From the NCBI GenBank assembly GCA_033439795.1, contig JAUTDP010000004.1, positions 2,046,001-2,110,000 on the forward strand: a stretch of DNA of 64,000 nt, given 5' to 3'. Source of the DNA: Sordaria brevicollis. Taxonomy: Eukaryota; Ascomycota; Sordariomycetes; Sordariales; Sordariaceae. Below the pieces are notes generated by a model that saw only the letters and a program-made list of their open reading frames with translations, was not told where the DNA came from and did not search any database. Below are positions 55,201 to 64,000 of this stretch, in pieces. Numbering within the stretch: the stretch's first letter is position 1; every line of letters begins with the position of its first letter. A program made the translations under genes and the position numbers.

Positions 55201-56483
55201 AAGGAAGGAACTATGGACCCTAGGTACGCAAGTGCAGTCATTAGCTCGAGGACCAGGGTAGTGTAGTACCGAGCACGCCAAATGTCCTGAACCACAAAAA
55301 CCTTCTTCCGGACATCACCACCCCTGAGCAGGGGATTGAGGTCTAGGCCGTCAAGCTACTAACCTCAACTTATCCATCTTGCCTCATCTTTCAGGTGGTT
55401 GAAGGCTAGACACCGGTTCGGTTTAACGCTTCTCGGGAGGTGCCTCGCCCCTTCATGTGATGCCTTCCACTTAGCTTGGTTTCATGCACCCATCAACGCT
55501 CTTTCCCCCTCCTCACGACACCTTCACCAACGAGTGATCTCGACCGCTTGGCGGGATTCCAGAAGAGGAAGTTGCGATTGAAGAGCATCACGTTTGTTGG
55601 TGCAACAGAAGTCACGTCTGTGGCTGCGGAGTACCTTCCGTCGAAGCCTCGAACACCACACAAGCCGTAAGAGTTTTCGCCTTCGACTCGAAGGCTGCGA
55701 GTTCGCAGAGCAAAGACACTTCCTCATCTTTCAACAACTCGTATCATTCGTGGCGGCTTTCCTTCGTCGCCATGTCGCGATATCCTCAAAAACCTCGATC
55801 CAGACAATGGGTATCCAGTATCTGGCAGGTAATTGCCCATCCCCTCGCCTCCCTTATCACAACCCTTGGGTGTGTTCGAGAAACCATGTACTGTCTGCCC
55901 TCCCAGTCCCCCAGTCCCCCCAGCCGCCACCCCACCATGTCAAACCCAATGTCTTTTCCCATTCCTCGCCGTCTGGCCGTCCATCAATGTGAGCCAAGAT
56001 GCAGCGCCCAGACGGGCTGATTGCTGCAAGAGTTTGACAAGCATGGGATGCTTCCTCTGAGGGTTTCAACCGCAGCCATTGCCCATGTTATCTTCCTCAT
56101 CCAGAAGTATCGCGATCCTGTCTTTTCTTGGCCCGCCCATCTGGGAAGGTCAATACCACTGGGCACTCACACCTTTTCTTTGGTAGAGAGGCAAGGCCAA
56201 GATAAGCCCGGGTCGGGAGTGGTGCAGCATGCAGGAGTACGACTTCAATGTACTATGCAAATGCTGTGAGCTTGAGAGACCGACATGTGGCGTGCTTCAC
56301 CAAGATGCTGTACGTCGGTAGGGTACCACATATAGAAAAGGGAGATATCAACCTCCGTCTCCCCCTTCATTTGTGAGATGCAGCCATCCTTCATGTCTTG
56401 AGGACCTGCTCTTCTCTTGACTGTCCATCCATTCCTCATCTTTCATCAGTACAGTAGCCTCATTGGCGTGCACAACACACGCC
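52226..56483. other. 4.2-kb gene-free stretch
   Basis: No frame on either strand has a family feature, and the candidates overlap and begin on poor starts. A poly-A run is at about 52984-53001. It could hold the promoter of the OPT gene and an unrecognised noncoding transcript. Confidence 0.45.
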
Positions 56484-59400
56484 ATGGCGACCCCCAAGGA
56501 TGAGAAGGCAGTGAGCGTCGCTCCCGCCGGGAGTGAGCAGCCTGCTCTCTCGGAGAAGTACGATGAGAAGGTCGGCGGTGTTAAGGAGATCGGCCTTGAT
56601 CGCATTGACTCGGAGGAAGCCCAGGTCATCGAAGGGTAAGCTTAACGAGTCTTCACTCATGGGTTCTATACCGGAGACTGACTGTACAGACATCTCGATG
56701 TTACCGAAGAGGATCTCCTCCAAGCCAAGGCGGTAGCCGAGTCCCTCACTCTCGATGCGGTTATCAAGTTGATGAAGAACGTCGTTGCCATGCATGGACG
56801 TGATCCCAACTTCCCTCATGTGGTCCTCGAGAAGATCCAGGAATTCCTAGGTGAGTGTATCCTTGCTTAGTCAACAGCCAAGTAGGCATAGGGCTGACAC
56901 GTCCATCCACAGCCAACGAGGAAAGCATCCTCGAGAACCCGGAGAAGCATCATGAAATCATCACCGAGATGAAGATCGAGGCCGCTCTCATCCAGAACAA
57001 CAGCCCTTACGCTGAAGTGCGCGCCGTCGTCGACAATACCGATGATCCTTCTACCCCATGCTCGACCGTTCGCTCGTGGACCATTGGCATTCTCTTCTCT
57101 GTGATTCTGGCCTTTGTCAACCAGGTGGGCACCAGTTCTCCGTTTCCCAAATCCTCATACGTCTCATGACTAACAATCATCGCACATCACAGCTCTTCAG
57201 TGTCCGTCAGCCCAGTATTTCCATTGAGTCCAACGTTGCTCAGCTCCTCGCCTTCCCTCTGGGTAAGGCCTGGGAAAAATGGATGCCCTACTACGAGTTC
57301 ACCCTGTTTGGCACCAAGCACAACCTCAACCCGGGAAGATTCAGCAAGAAGGAACACATGTTGATCGCCATCATGGCCAACACGGCCAAGTCGCTGCCCT
57401 ACACCCAGTACATTGTGTGGACACAGGTGTTGCCGCAGTACTTCAACCAGTCGTACGCCAACAGCTTCGCGTACCAGATTTTGATTGCGTTGAGCACAAA
57501 CTTTATCGGCTATGGTCTTGCTGGTGAGTGCCTTTTCCCTAAACCCGGTGAAAAGACATTGAATGACTGACAAAGGATTAAAACAGGTATCACCCGCCGC
57601 TTCATCGTCTACCCATCCTACTGCGTCTGGCCCGCATCGCTGGTGACCATTGCCCTCAACTCGGCTCTGCACCATGAGGAGAACCATACTGTTCCTGGTC
57701 CCTTCAAGAAGTTGTACAGCATGTCGCGCTTCAAGTTCTTCATGTGGGCTTTCGGCGCCATGTTCGTGTACTTCTGGTTCCCCAACTACCTTTTTGAGGC
57801 CTTGACATTCTTCTCCTGGATGACTTGGATTGCTCCCAACGTAAGATACCCTGTGTTCTGTGGCATCTTGCGGACCAAGCTGACATTTGACAGAACCTGA
57901 ACCTGAACATTCTCACTGGCTTCCAAAACGGCACTGGCATGTTCAACCCCTTCCCCACTTTCGACTGGAACGTCATGCTTTTCGACGCCGTCGATCCTCT
58001 CGTAAGTTTCCCTGTGACTCTAGTCTCCCGAAAATTTGCACTAACACAAGCTAGATGGTGCCTGCTTTCACCACGTTCAACAAGACCGCCGGCATGGCCT
58101 TCTTCGGCTTCATCATCTTGGGTCTTTGGTACACCAACGTCTGGAACACCGGCTATCTCCCCATCAACAGCAACCGTGTTTTCGATCACTTCGGTGGCCT
58201 GTACAACGTGTCCCGCGCTATTGACGAGAAGGGCATGTTCGACGAGGCCAAGTACATGGACTACAGCGCCGCCTATCTTTCTGCCGCCAACACGATTGTG
58301 TACTTTGCCTTCTTCGCCATCTATGCCGCCACCATCAGCCACATCATCCTCTTCCATCGGGCTGAGATCGCTATCGGAATGAGGAACGTCTGGAAGTCCA
58401 TCAAGCCCAGGAAGTGGCTCAAGAAGAACGCCGCCGGAGAGCATGTTGAGGAGGAGGATGTGGGATACAAGGATATCCACAACCGTCTGATGGCCCGCTA
58501 CCCTGAAGGTGAGTACCCATTTCCGTAAAGAAAGGTGAGAAACGATTGCTGACAAGACGACCCAACAGTCTCGGAACTATGGTACTTTGCCTGCCTCGTC
58601 GTTGCCATGGCTCTCGGCTTTGCCGGTGTTGCTGCCTGGCCCACATACACCACCGCTGGTGTCGTTCCCTACGGCCTGTTCCTTGCCATCATCTTCGTTA
58701 TCCCTATTGGTATCATCAAGGCCATGACTGGTATTGAGGTCACCCTGAACGTGTTGGCCGAGTTCATCGGTGGTGCCTGGGTCGAGGGTAACGCCCTGGC
58801 CATGAACTTTTTCAAGTCTTTCGGGTGAGTCCTTTTTTCATCCCCCATTGTCCGACCACAAAGCTAATTCCCCCCAGTTACGTAACCTGCGCCCACGCCA
58901 TCAGCTTCGCCAACGACCTCAAGCTTGCGCACTACATCAAGATTCCTCCCCGCCACACCTTCACCGCGCAAATGGTTGCCACGCTCATCTCGACTCTCAT
59001 CTGCACGGGCGTGCTCAACTTCCAGGTCAATATCGAAAACATCTGCCAGCCCAACGCGCCCATGCGCTTCTTCTGCCCGGGCATCAACACCTTCTTCACC
59101 GCCGCCGTCCTCTGGGGAACGATCGGTCCCGTCAAGGTGTTCGGTGTCCACGGCCAATACAAGTGGCTCCTCCTCGGATTCCCCATCGGCCTCTGCATCC
59201 CCGTCATCTTCTGGCTCATTATCCGCAAGTTCCCGCGCAACAAGTTCATCCGCCAGTTTCACCCCGTCGCTCTCTTCTACGGCGGCCTGAACTGGGCTCC
59301 TTACAGCATGAGCTACTGCTGGCCTGCGGTCCCCATCGCGTGGTTGTCGTGGATTTATGTCCGTAACAGGTACTTGGCGTTCTGGTCCAAGTACAACTTT

Positions 59401-59607
59401 GTCCTGTCTGCTGCCTTCAGCGCGGGTATTGCCGTTAGCGGTATCGTGATGCTGTTCTCGGTGCAGTGGGCGAGAGTCAGCATCGAGTGGTGGGGAAATA
59501 GCCAGCCGTATACCGGGTGCGAGGATACGGCTTGCACGATCAAGACGTTGAATGAGGGTGAGAGGTTCTTCCCTTGGTGGGATCCTAACAGGGTGCCTGC
59601 TCCTTAA
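56484..59607 (+). CDS. OPT family oligopeptide transporter
   Basis: Nine exons: 56484-56635, 56690-56850, 56913-57124, 57193-57523, 57587-57840, 57894-58001, 58055-58508, 58569-58824 and 58878-59607, giving 885 aa. The signature SPYAEVRAVVDNTDDPSTPC precedes the first membrane helix. Some fourteen hydrophobic segments follow, with the loops NPGRFSKKEH, the conserved WNTGYLPINSNRVFDHFG and, late, HPVALFYGGLNWAPYSM. The cytosolic N-terminus is acidic and Lys-rich. Members of this branch (Schizosaccharomyces Isp4, plant OPTs) import tetra- and pentapeptides or modified peptides with protons across the plasma membrane. All eight introns are 50-70 bases long with consistent phases, and each acceptor restores a hydrophobic segment. 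Confidence 0.95.
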
Positions 59608-59986
59608 GCTGGCTTTTGTCAGGCAGATTAGGTGTTCAGATGTGTTGTAATCGTGGCAGGGGTGGGTGATGCTGGGAGGAGGTATGGGTTGTTGGATGGA
59701 TGCTTGTATGTGGAATGACTGATGTTTTTGTTGTTTTTGTTGATGATATCCAACTCGTGCTTTCGTTATCAAGCTTTCTAGTGGTATTTAGTCGATACCT
59801 ATAGTTGATAATACTCGTTTGTATTGATGACATACCCAAAGTCCTGTTCTGTTGTACCAGTGTGATGATCTGATGTGTGTGTATGCAAGAGGTGACTGGC
59901 AATAGCTAAGCCGACAATATCCAAAGGAAAAAGAACGATAAGAAGGAAATAGCGAAACGAGACAATGAATGCCCCTTGACAATCCG
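59608..59986. other. Intergenic, convergent 3' ends
   Basis: The OPT gene (plus) and the acetyltransferase gene (minus) end toward each other. Nothing else. Confidence 0.5.
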
Positions 59987-61399
59987 TCAGCACCACCCAA
60001 ACTTCTCATTAGCAACCCACTCCACCTCCTCCGTTCCTTTTGCGCACTCAATCCCCTCAGCACCATACCACATCAAACTCGGGATACTCTCCATATCCCT
60101 CTCCACCACCTCAAACCCGCCCTCCACCTCCGCCTTTTTAATCAAGTGGTTCACAAGCGGACTCGGATTCCACATCTGCACATCCTCCACCCTCCAACTC
60201 GCCGCTTCCCTCTGCGCCACTTGCAAAATACCCCGGAATGCTTCAGCAAGATATTTCTCCTGCTCTTCGCTCAAGCCCGAAAGGGAACCCTCGTCGCCGA
60301 GATCAGTTATCCCCTCCATAACGAAACGGAGGATATGCATGTGATTCCCCTCGATACTCTCACTTTCCAACCCCCGATAATAAGATCTAGTCCACACCGC
60401 CCAGACCCGTCCTTTCCCCTCTTTATCTCCAGAATAGATGGCGCCCCGAACGGTAGGTGTCTGACCAAAGATGTGCGAAGTCATGAAATCTTCTCTCAAC
60501 AGGTGCCAGAGGATGCAATCGAGGTCGGGAAGTAAGGCGACGTGGGTTTTGGAGGGGTTGGCGCGGGCTAAGAGGGGGAGGGTGGTGGATAGGAGGGAAG
60601 AGGTGTCGATGGTGCAGAGCGGGGGGAGGGTGTGGTAGGTTAGTGGGGAGAGGTTGGGTGGGAAGACGGTGGGAGGGGGGGAGAAGGTGGATTTGGGAGA
60701 GGTCCCGTTGGCCGTGCCGTTGGTCGTGGCGGTGGAAGGGGAAGTGCTGGAGGGGGAGGAGGAGGCGGTGGTGGAAGAAGGGATAGGCTTGAACGAGACA
60801 TGCGCCGAAGGAAACGCCTTCCACCCGTTTTTGGCATAAAACGATTTGCCAATGTCGGAGTAGAGGACTGAGAAGAGCGCCGTCTGCTCTTCCTTTTGTT
60901 CTTCCGCAGAAGGTGACTCCGGCCGATCCTTCTTATCGCTAACCTGCCAATTCCTCAACCTCTTCCCGACCTCTTGCATCATCCTGTTCGCATACCCCTT
61001 CCCCCGGTACTGAGGATCGGTGAAAACCGACCCGATACCGTGCGAGATTCCCTCTGTGATTACCACACGGTCGGTAGAAGGATCGTAGCGCGCCGCGACG
61101 GCGTGTTTGCGGAGGGATTCGCAGGAGGAAAGAACGGGACGGTGGCCGGGTTCTTGGCTGAAGGAGGAGGAGGAATCGGTGTCGGTTAGGATCCAGTGTG
61201 TCAAACCACCGTCCTTTGCTAGGGGAAGGGTGGTCATGAAGTGTTCGCGCGCGAGGTACTCGGAGTGGGAGAGGGCGGGACCCCACATGGGGTGCGTGAG
61301 GGACCATGTTTTGGGGCGCTCGTCGGGGTGGGCGAGGACGAGGGCTAGGGAGGGCGCGGAGGCCGAGGGGAGGGGGGTGGTGGTTGTTGTTGAGCCCAT
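59987..61399 (-). CDS. Lyc1-like GNAT acetyltransferase
   Basis: Minus strand, 470 aa from the ATG at 61399-61397. A longer reading upstream begins with TTG and has no family features, so I took the ATG in AAATGGGC. The N-terminal half is a GNAT fold: LVLAHPDERPKTWSL, THWILTD, then SVFTDPQYRGKGYANRMM with the acetyl-CoA loop QYRGKGYA, and YSDIGKSFYAKNGW. A Ser/Thr-rich linker precedes a C-terminal domain (LCTIDTSSLLSTTLPLL, TRSYYRGLESESIEGNHMHILRF) shared by fungal Lyc1 proteins. Lyc1 of Yarrowia is a lysine N6-acetyltransferase in lysine breakdown. That role is inferred by family and not shown. Intronless. Confidence 0.85.
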   Translation of the reverse strand: MGSTTTTTPLPSASAPSLALVLAHPDERPKTWSLTHPMWGPALSHSEYLAREHFMTTLPLAKDGGLTHWILTDTDSSSSFSQEPGHRPVLSSCESLRKHAVAARYDPSTDRVVITEGISHGIGSVFTDPQYRGKGYANRMMQEVGKRLRNWQVSDKKDRPESPSAEEQKEEQTALFSVLYSDIGKSFYAKNGWKAFPSAHVSFKPIPSSTTASSSPSSTSPSTATTNGTANGTSPKSTFSPPPTVFPPNLSPLTYHTLPPLCTIDTSSLLSTTLPLLARANPSKTHVALLPDLDCILWHLLREDFMTSHIFGQTPTVRGAIYSGDKEGKGRVWAVWTRSYYRGLESESIEGNHMHILRFVMEGITDLGDEGSLSGLSEEQEKYLAEAFRGILQVAQREAASWRVEDVQMWNPSPLVNHLIKKAEVEGGFEVVERDMESIPSLMWYGAEGIECAKGTEEVEWVANEKFGWC

Positions 61400-61854
61400 T
61401 TTGGTGGTTGTTGGGAGGTTAGAGGTGTAGTTCGAGACGTCGAGGCGAGGCTCCTGTGATGTTGGAATATGCTTGTTGGTATGTGTCTTCTCTCCCTGGG
61501 CTTGTAGGATGGTTTTAGGATCGTTGAAGGATGTCGAGCTGGTAGCCGTCAAGTCCCCCCCATCTGCTTGGAACTGAGGTTGTCACGGGTGCTTGAACCG
61601 AGCGAGTCAAAGAAGATATAGGGTCGTGATGCTTGGCGGGACGAGGATAGGACAAAGAAGGACTAGAGGAGACCTAATCTACCGTCCCCGTCAGAGATAC
61701 ACGAAACGAAACAAAACAAAAATAATAAGGTGATGCCAGAGGAACGACAGATAAGAAGCAGACGAGGGGAGCCCCGGGAGGTATAAGATAAAGGTGAAAA
61801 GTCCGGGGTACAAAGTGGAAACCACAACTTTTGGAAGCTTCGAAAGAAAGAAAC
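61400..61854. other. Leader and promoter of acetyltransferase gene
   Basis: Ordinary base composition, unlike the RIP-mutated block to the right. No gene. Confidence 0.45.
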
Positions 61855-62023
61855 TGTAGAATAGCAGCAATACAAGGGTATTGAGAATGAGGGTGCAGAG
61901 TGTGTATTGTGTAGAATCTGTTCTATGACCAGGAAAATCCCGCACACAAAAATCAGGGTTTTGCCCAGCAATCTAGATTACATAAGAAAGGCGGTGGCAA
62001 GAAACCCACCCCTATATCTAACA
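61855..62023 (-). mobile_element. Candidate Ty1/copia long terminal repeat
   Basis: On the minus strand it starts TGTTAGATATAGGGG and ends GCTGCTATTCTACA, so it has the TG...CA ends of an LTR, and a run of G (TTGGGGGGGTG) directly precedes it like a polypurine tract. Inside it has CTGGTCATAGAACA and a CTTGTATTGCTGC tail as in fungal copia LTRs. CpA and TpG are common here, so this stretch was not RIP-mutated. No second copy exists in the window to confirm it, so the limits are provisional. Confidence 0.45.
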
Positions 62024-62324
62024 CACCCCCCCAATTGCATTAGCGTATACTAGAAAGCTAGTCAAAAGCGCCCAAATAAAGCCATTCCTAAATTCTATAC
62101 CCTCAAAATTAATAAATCCCTAAATAATTACCTTTAAAAGTATCGCTTATTAACTATATTATATTTAGAAGGTCCGCGGTATTAATTTTTAATAATTAAT
62201 TAGGCGCTATAATTTAATAGTTAAAGCGTTAGGGTCCTATATTAAATAATTATATAATATCTTTAAATTATATTTAATAGTATACTCCCCGGATTATTCT
62301 TAATAGCTATCCTTAAAAGTCGCG

Positions 62325-62346
62325 GGTTCGAATCCCGTCGGCGCTA
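62325..62346 (+). pseudogene. tRNA-like B box and 3' half
   Basis: GGTTCGAATCC is a perfect RNA polymerase III B box, inside a T-arm-like hairpin (CGGG, loop, CCCG). It is followed by a GGCGCTA end and a T-rich stretch from 62349 that could terminate polymerase III. I could not fold a complete tRNA: the 5' half is AT-rich and only partly pairs. It is best read as a tRNA gene or tRNA-derived element altered by RIP, with the CpG-rich part preserved because it has no CpA. Confidence 0.45.
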
Positions 62347-62559
62347 AATTTTTTACTTTTTTTCCTTTTTATAAATATTATATAGGATCCCTTTATTTTA
62401 TAAAGGTTATCTTAATAAAATAATATAAATCGATAATTACTTACAATAATATTATCCTTCCTTTTTACTTCTTTAAAATATTCTATCCCCGTTGGAATTA
62501 AATTATTAATATACTCGCGTTAATTAATTTTAATACCCTCTCCTTCTCCTTCTTTAAAT

Positions 62560-64000
62560 TCGAAATATTTATAAGACTTATTTAGCGAATAAACTCTTTA
62601 TACTTTTTTACGGTTAGTACTTTCGTTAGCCCGTCGGCGATTATTTCAATTATAAGTACGTAATATACATTAAATATACTACGCTACTATCCCTCTCGGA
62701 GCTAATAATTATAAATATCGATATATTTAAATTTAATTTAAAATTTAGCGTTTTCTTTAATAATTAAGCGGATCGTTTAAGTATTATTATATCTTAATAG
62801 AATACTCTTATTATTAATTCTTAAATTAAAAATTAACGAATCGAATAAATATTTTACTTATAAACCTTTACGAACCCTTTATAATAAGGATAGTAATTTA
62901 ATTTCGGTAATAAAAATAGTAATAGTATCCTATTTATTAATTCGTTAATTAACGGTTCTATTTAATAGCTATATAGCGAATCCTTATAAATTTCATCGAT
63001 TTAAAATATTATTAATATAAAAGGCGTTAATTAAAATTAAAAATAAATTACTACCCCCTAATTAGAATATATAATCTTTAATACCCCTAAAATAAGCGAG
63101 CAATCGGTTAGCGGTAGCGTAATGAATACCGTTAAGATTAATAAAAAAATAGGATAATTTAAAACCGGTAAAGGCGCTATTAAGTCTAGTAATAATTAAC
63201 GCGTATATAATTTCGTTGATTACCTTTTAATATATTTTAACGGATTTAAAGTTAGCGGTACCCTTAGAGGGGAAGAACTTTTTAATATTTATAGAAATTT
63301 AAGGAAACGACCGGAATTATTAGAATTTCTTTATAATCTTTTTAATATATTCGCGTTAAAATAATTAAATTAACCGCTTTATTCGGTTTCGAATAACTTT
63401 AATATTTAAAAACTATTAAATATTATTATTACCTATTAATTAATAATAATTTTCTAAAACGTTAATAATTTTAATAGCGTTATATTTATTTTTATTTCGG
63501 TAAGTAAGAATAATATTATCGATGTAGAAGAAAATTATTATATTTCGGTAAATAAATATATAGGGTTCTATAAGGATAGGGATTAAACTAATAGTAATAA
63601 GAATTTTAGTAAATTTATATTATTATAATAAAGGGGAGCGCCGAAGATTATAGAAGGCGTGTAATAATTTAATAACCTTATTTTATTAAATATATTTTAA
63701 TAGTATTTGTATATAAATAAATTTATCGAGAAGGGCGTTAACGAAGGCGTTAATAATATCGTATTATTTGAATTCGAAGTTAAAGTAACCCGTAATAATT
63801 ATTATAATATAGAAAGTACGAATCGCTAAAGTAGTTGCGTAAGTATTTTATAAATTTTAAAGTTATTAATTTCTTTTTATAATAAAATATATTTTACTTT
63901 TGAGGTAATAACCTATTGCGTTAAATTTATAAATATATACCTATATAAAATCGAAGGGGATAATTCTTTAATATTCTTCTTAATTTACCTACTTTTATAA
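62560..64000 (-). mobile_element. RIP-inactivated Ty1/copia pol relic (RT-RNase H)
   Basis: Read on the minus strand from 64000 down, one frame gives a broken copia polymerase with many stops: RTFYIIIII, YDIINAFVNALLDK, LLHAFYNLRRSPLL, then FFYIDNIILTYR, where YIDN (63515-63526) stands for the usual YVDD. After about 63300 comes IIYALIITRLNSAFTGFKLS, then HYATANRLLAYFRG near 63110. Next is an RNase H block with DTITIFITEIKLLSL near 62890, and an end containing IIADGLTK near 62630. These are the copia motifs in copia order (RT, then RNase H). Each change fits C-to-T or G-to-A. A purine tract (minus) at 62536-62555 directly follows. The 5' part (gag, integrase) is beyond the window. Dead element. 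Confidence 0.9.

Larger units (their letters stand above)
62040..64000. repeat. RIP-mutated AT-rich block
   Basis: From about 62110 to the end the sequence changes sharply to runs of A and T. CpA and TpG are almost absent while CpG-containing words (GGCGCT, CGCGTT, TTAACG) survive, the expected result of repeat-induced point mutation acting on CpA. Between 62040 and 62110 the change is gradual. The source of the repeat is visible on the minus strand (see the copia relic). Confidence 0.92.

Overview
The window is nuclear DNA from a filamentous ascomycete, most likely Neurospora or a very close member of the Sordariaceae. Genes are broken by short GT-AG introns with CTAAC/CTGAC-type branch sites. 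Several proteins are typical of Pezizomycotina (HET-domain proteins, an AA9 lytic polysaccharide monooxygenase, an OPT transporter). The right end carries an AT-rich block almost without CpA/TpG dinucleotides, the signature of repeat-induced point mutation (RIP). All exon limits were set by reading splice sites and frame by eye; no alignment or search was run.

Left half (1-29.6 kb), mostly conserved housekeeping genes: an Mpv17/PMP22 membrane protein, phosphoglycerate kinase, the small proteasome subunit Sem1/Dss1 (minus strand, three short exons), an Iml2-like protein, a sterol-desaturase-like membrane protein, a large alpha/beta hydrolase, an unknown protein with a very basic tail (minus), a single-pass Cys-rich membrane protein, Hri1, and a SAM-dependent methyltransferase. 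Long gene-free stretches separate them, and one (9.1-9.7 kb) has a 30-bp inverted repeat around a polypurine tract.

Middle (29.9-44.4 kb), the accessory and most unusual part. Two tandem paralogues (31.6-34.0 and 34.9-36.4 kb) share an N-terminal GGVN/QDYFV-type domain, a GTGGLI motif and a basic amphipathic C-terminal helix. They are bracketed by two members of a second family, small proteins with one N-terminal membrane segment and coiled coils (29.9-30.4 and 36.4-37.3 kb, both minus). A third member of that family lies at 43.2-44.4 kb. The two paralogues have the same intron phases and share an upstream block, so this is a local duplication that has diverged. A 286-bp MITE-like element with 52-bp inverted repeats sits in front of the first. 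Between and around them are GAR1, a secreted DUF8021-like protein and an Ayr1-like short-chain reductase.

Right half (44.9-64 kb): an AA9 LPMO with a 9-nt microexon, two HET-domain genes, a 4.2-kb gene-free stretch, a nine-exon OPT transporter, a Lyc1-like acetyltransferase, and then the RIP-mutated block. Read on the minus strand, that block still shows a Ty1/copia reverse transcriptase and RNase H with many stops; it runs off the end of the window. A copia-type LTR candidate that was not mutated lies next to it.

The HET genes and the two rapidly diversifying families together suggest a region concerned with allorecognition or stress at the membrane, but that link is inference from position only.
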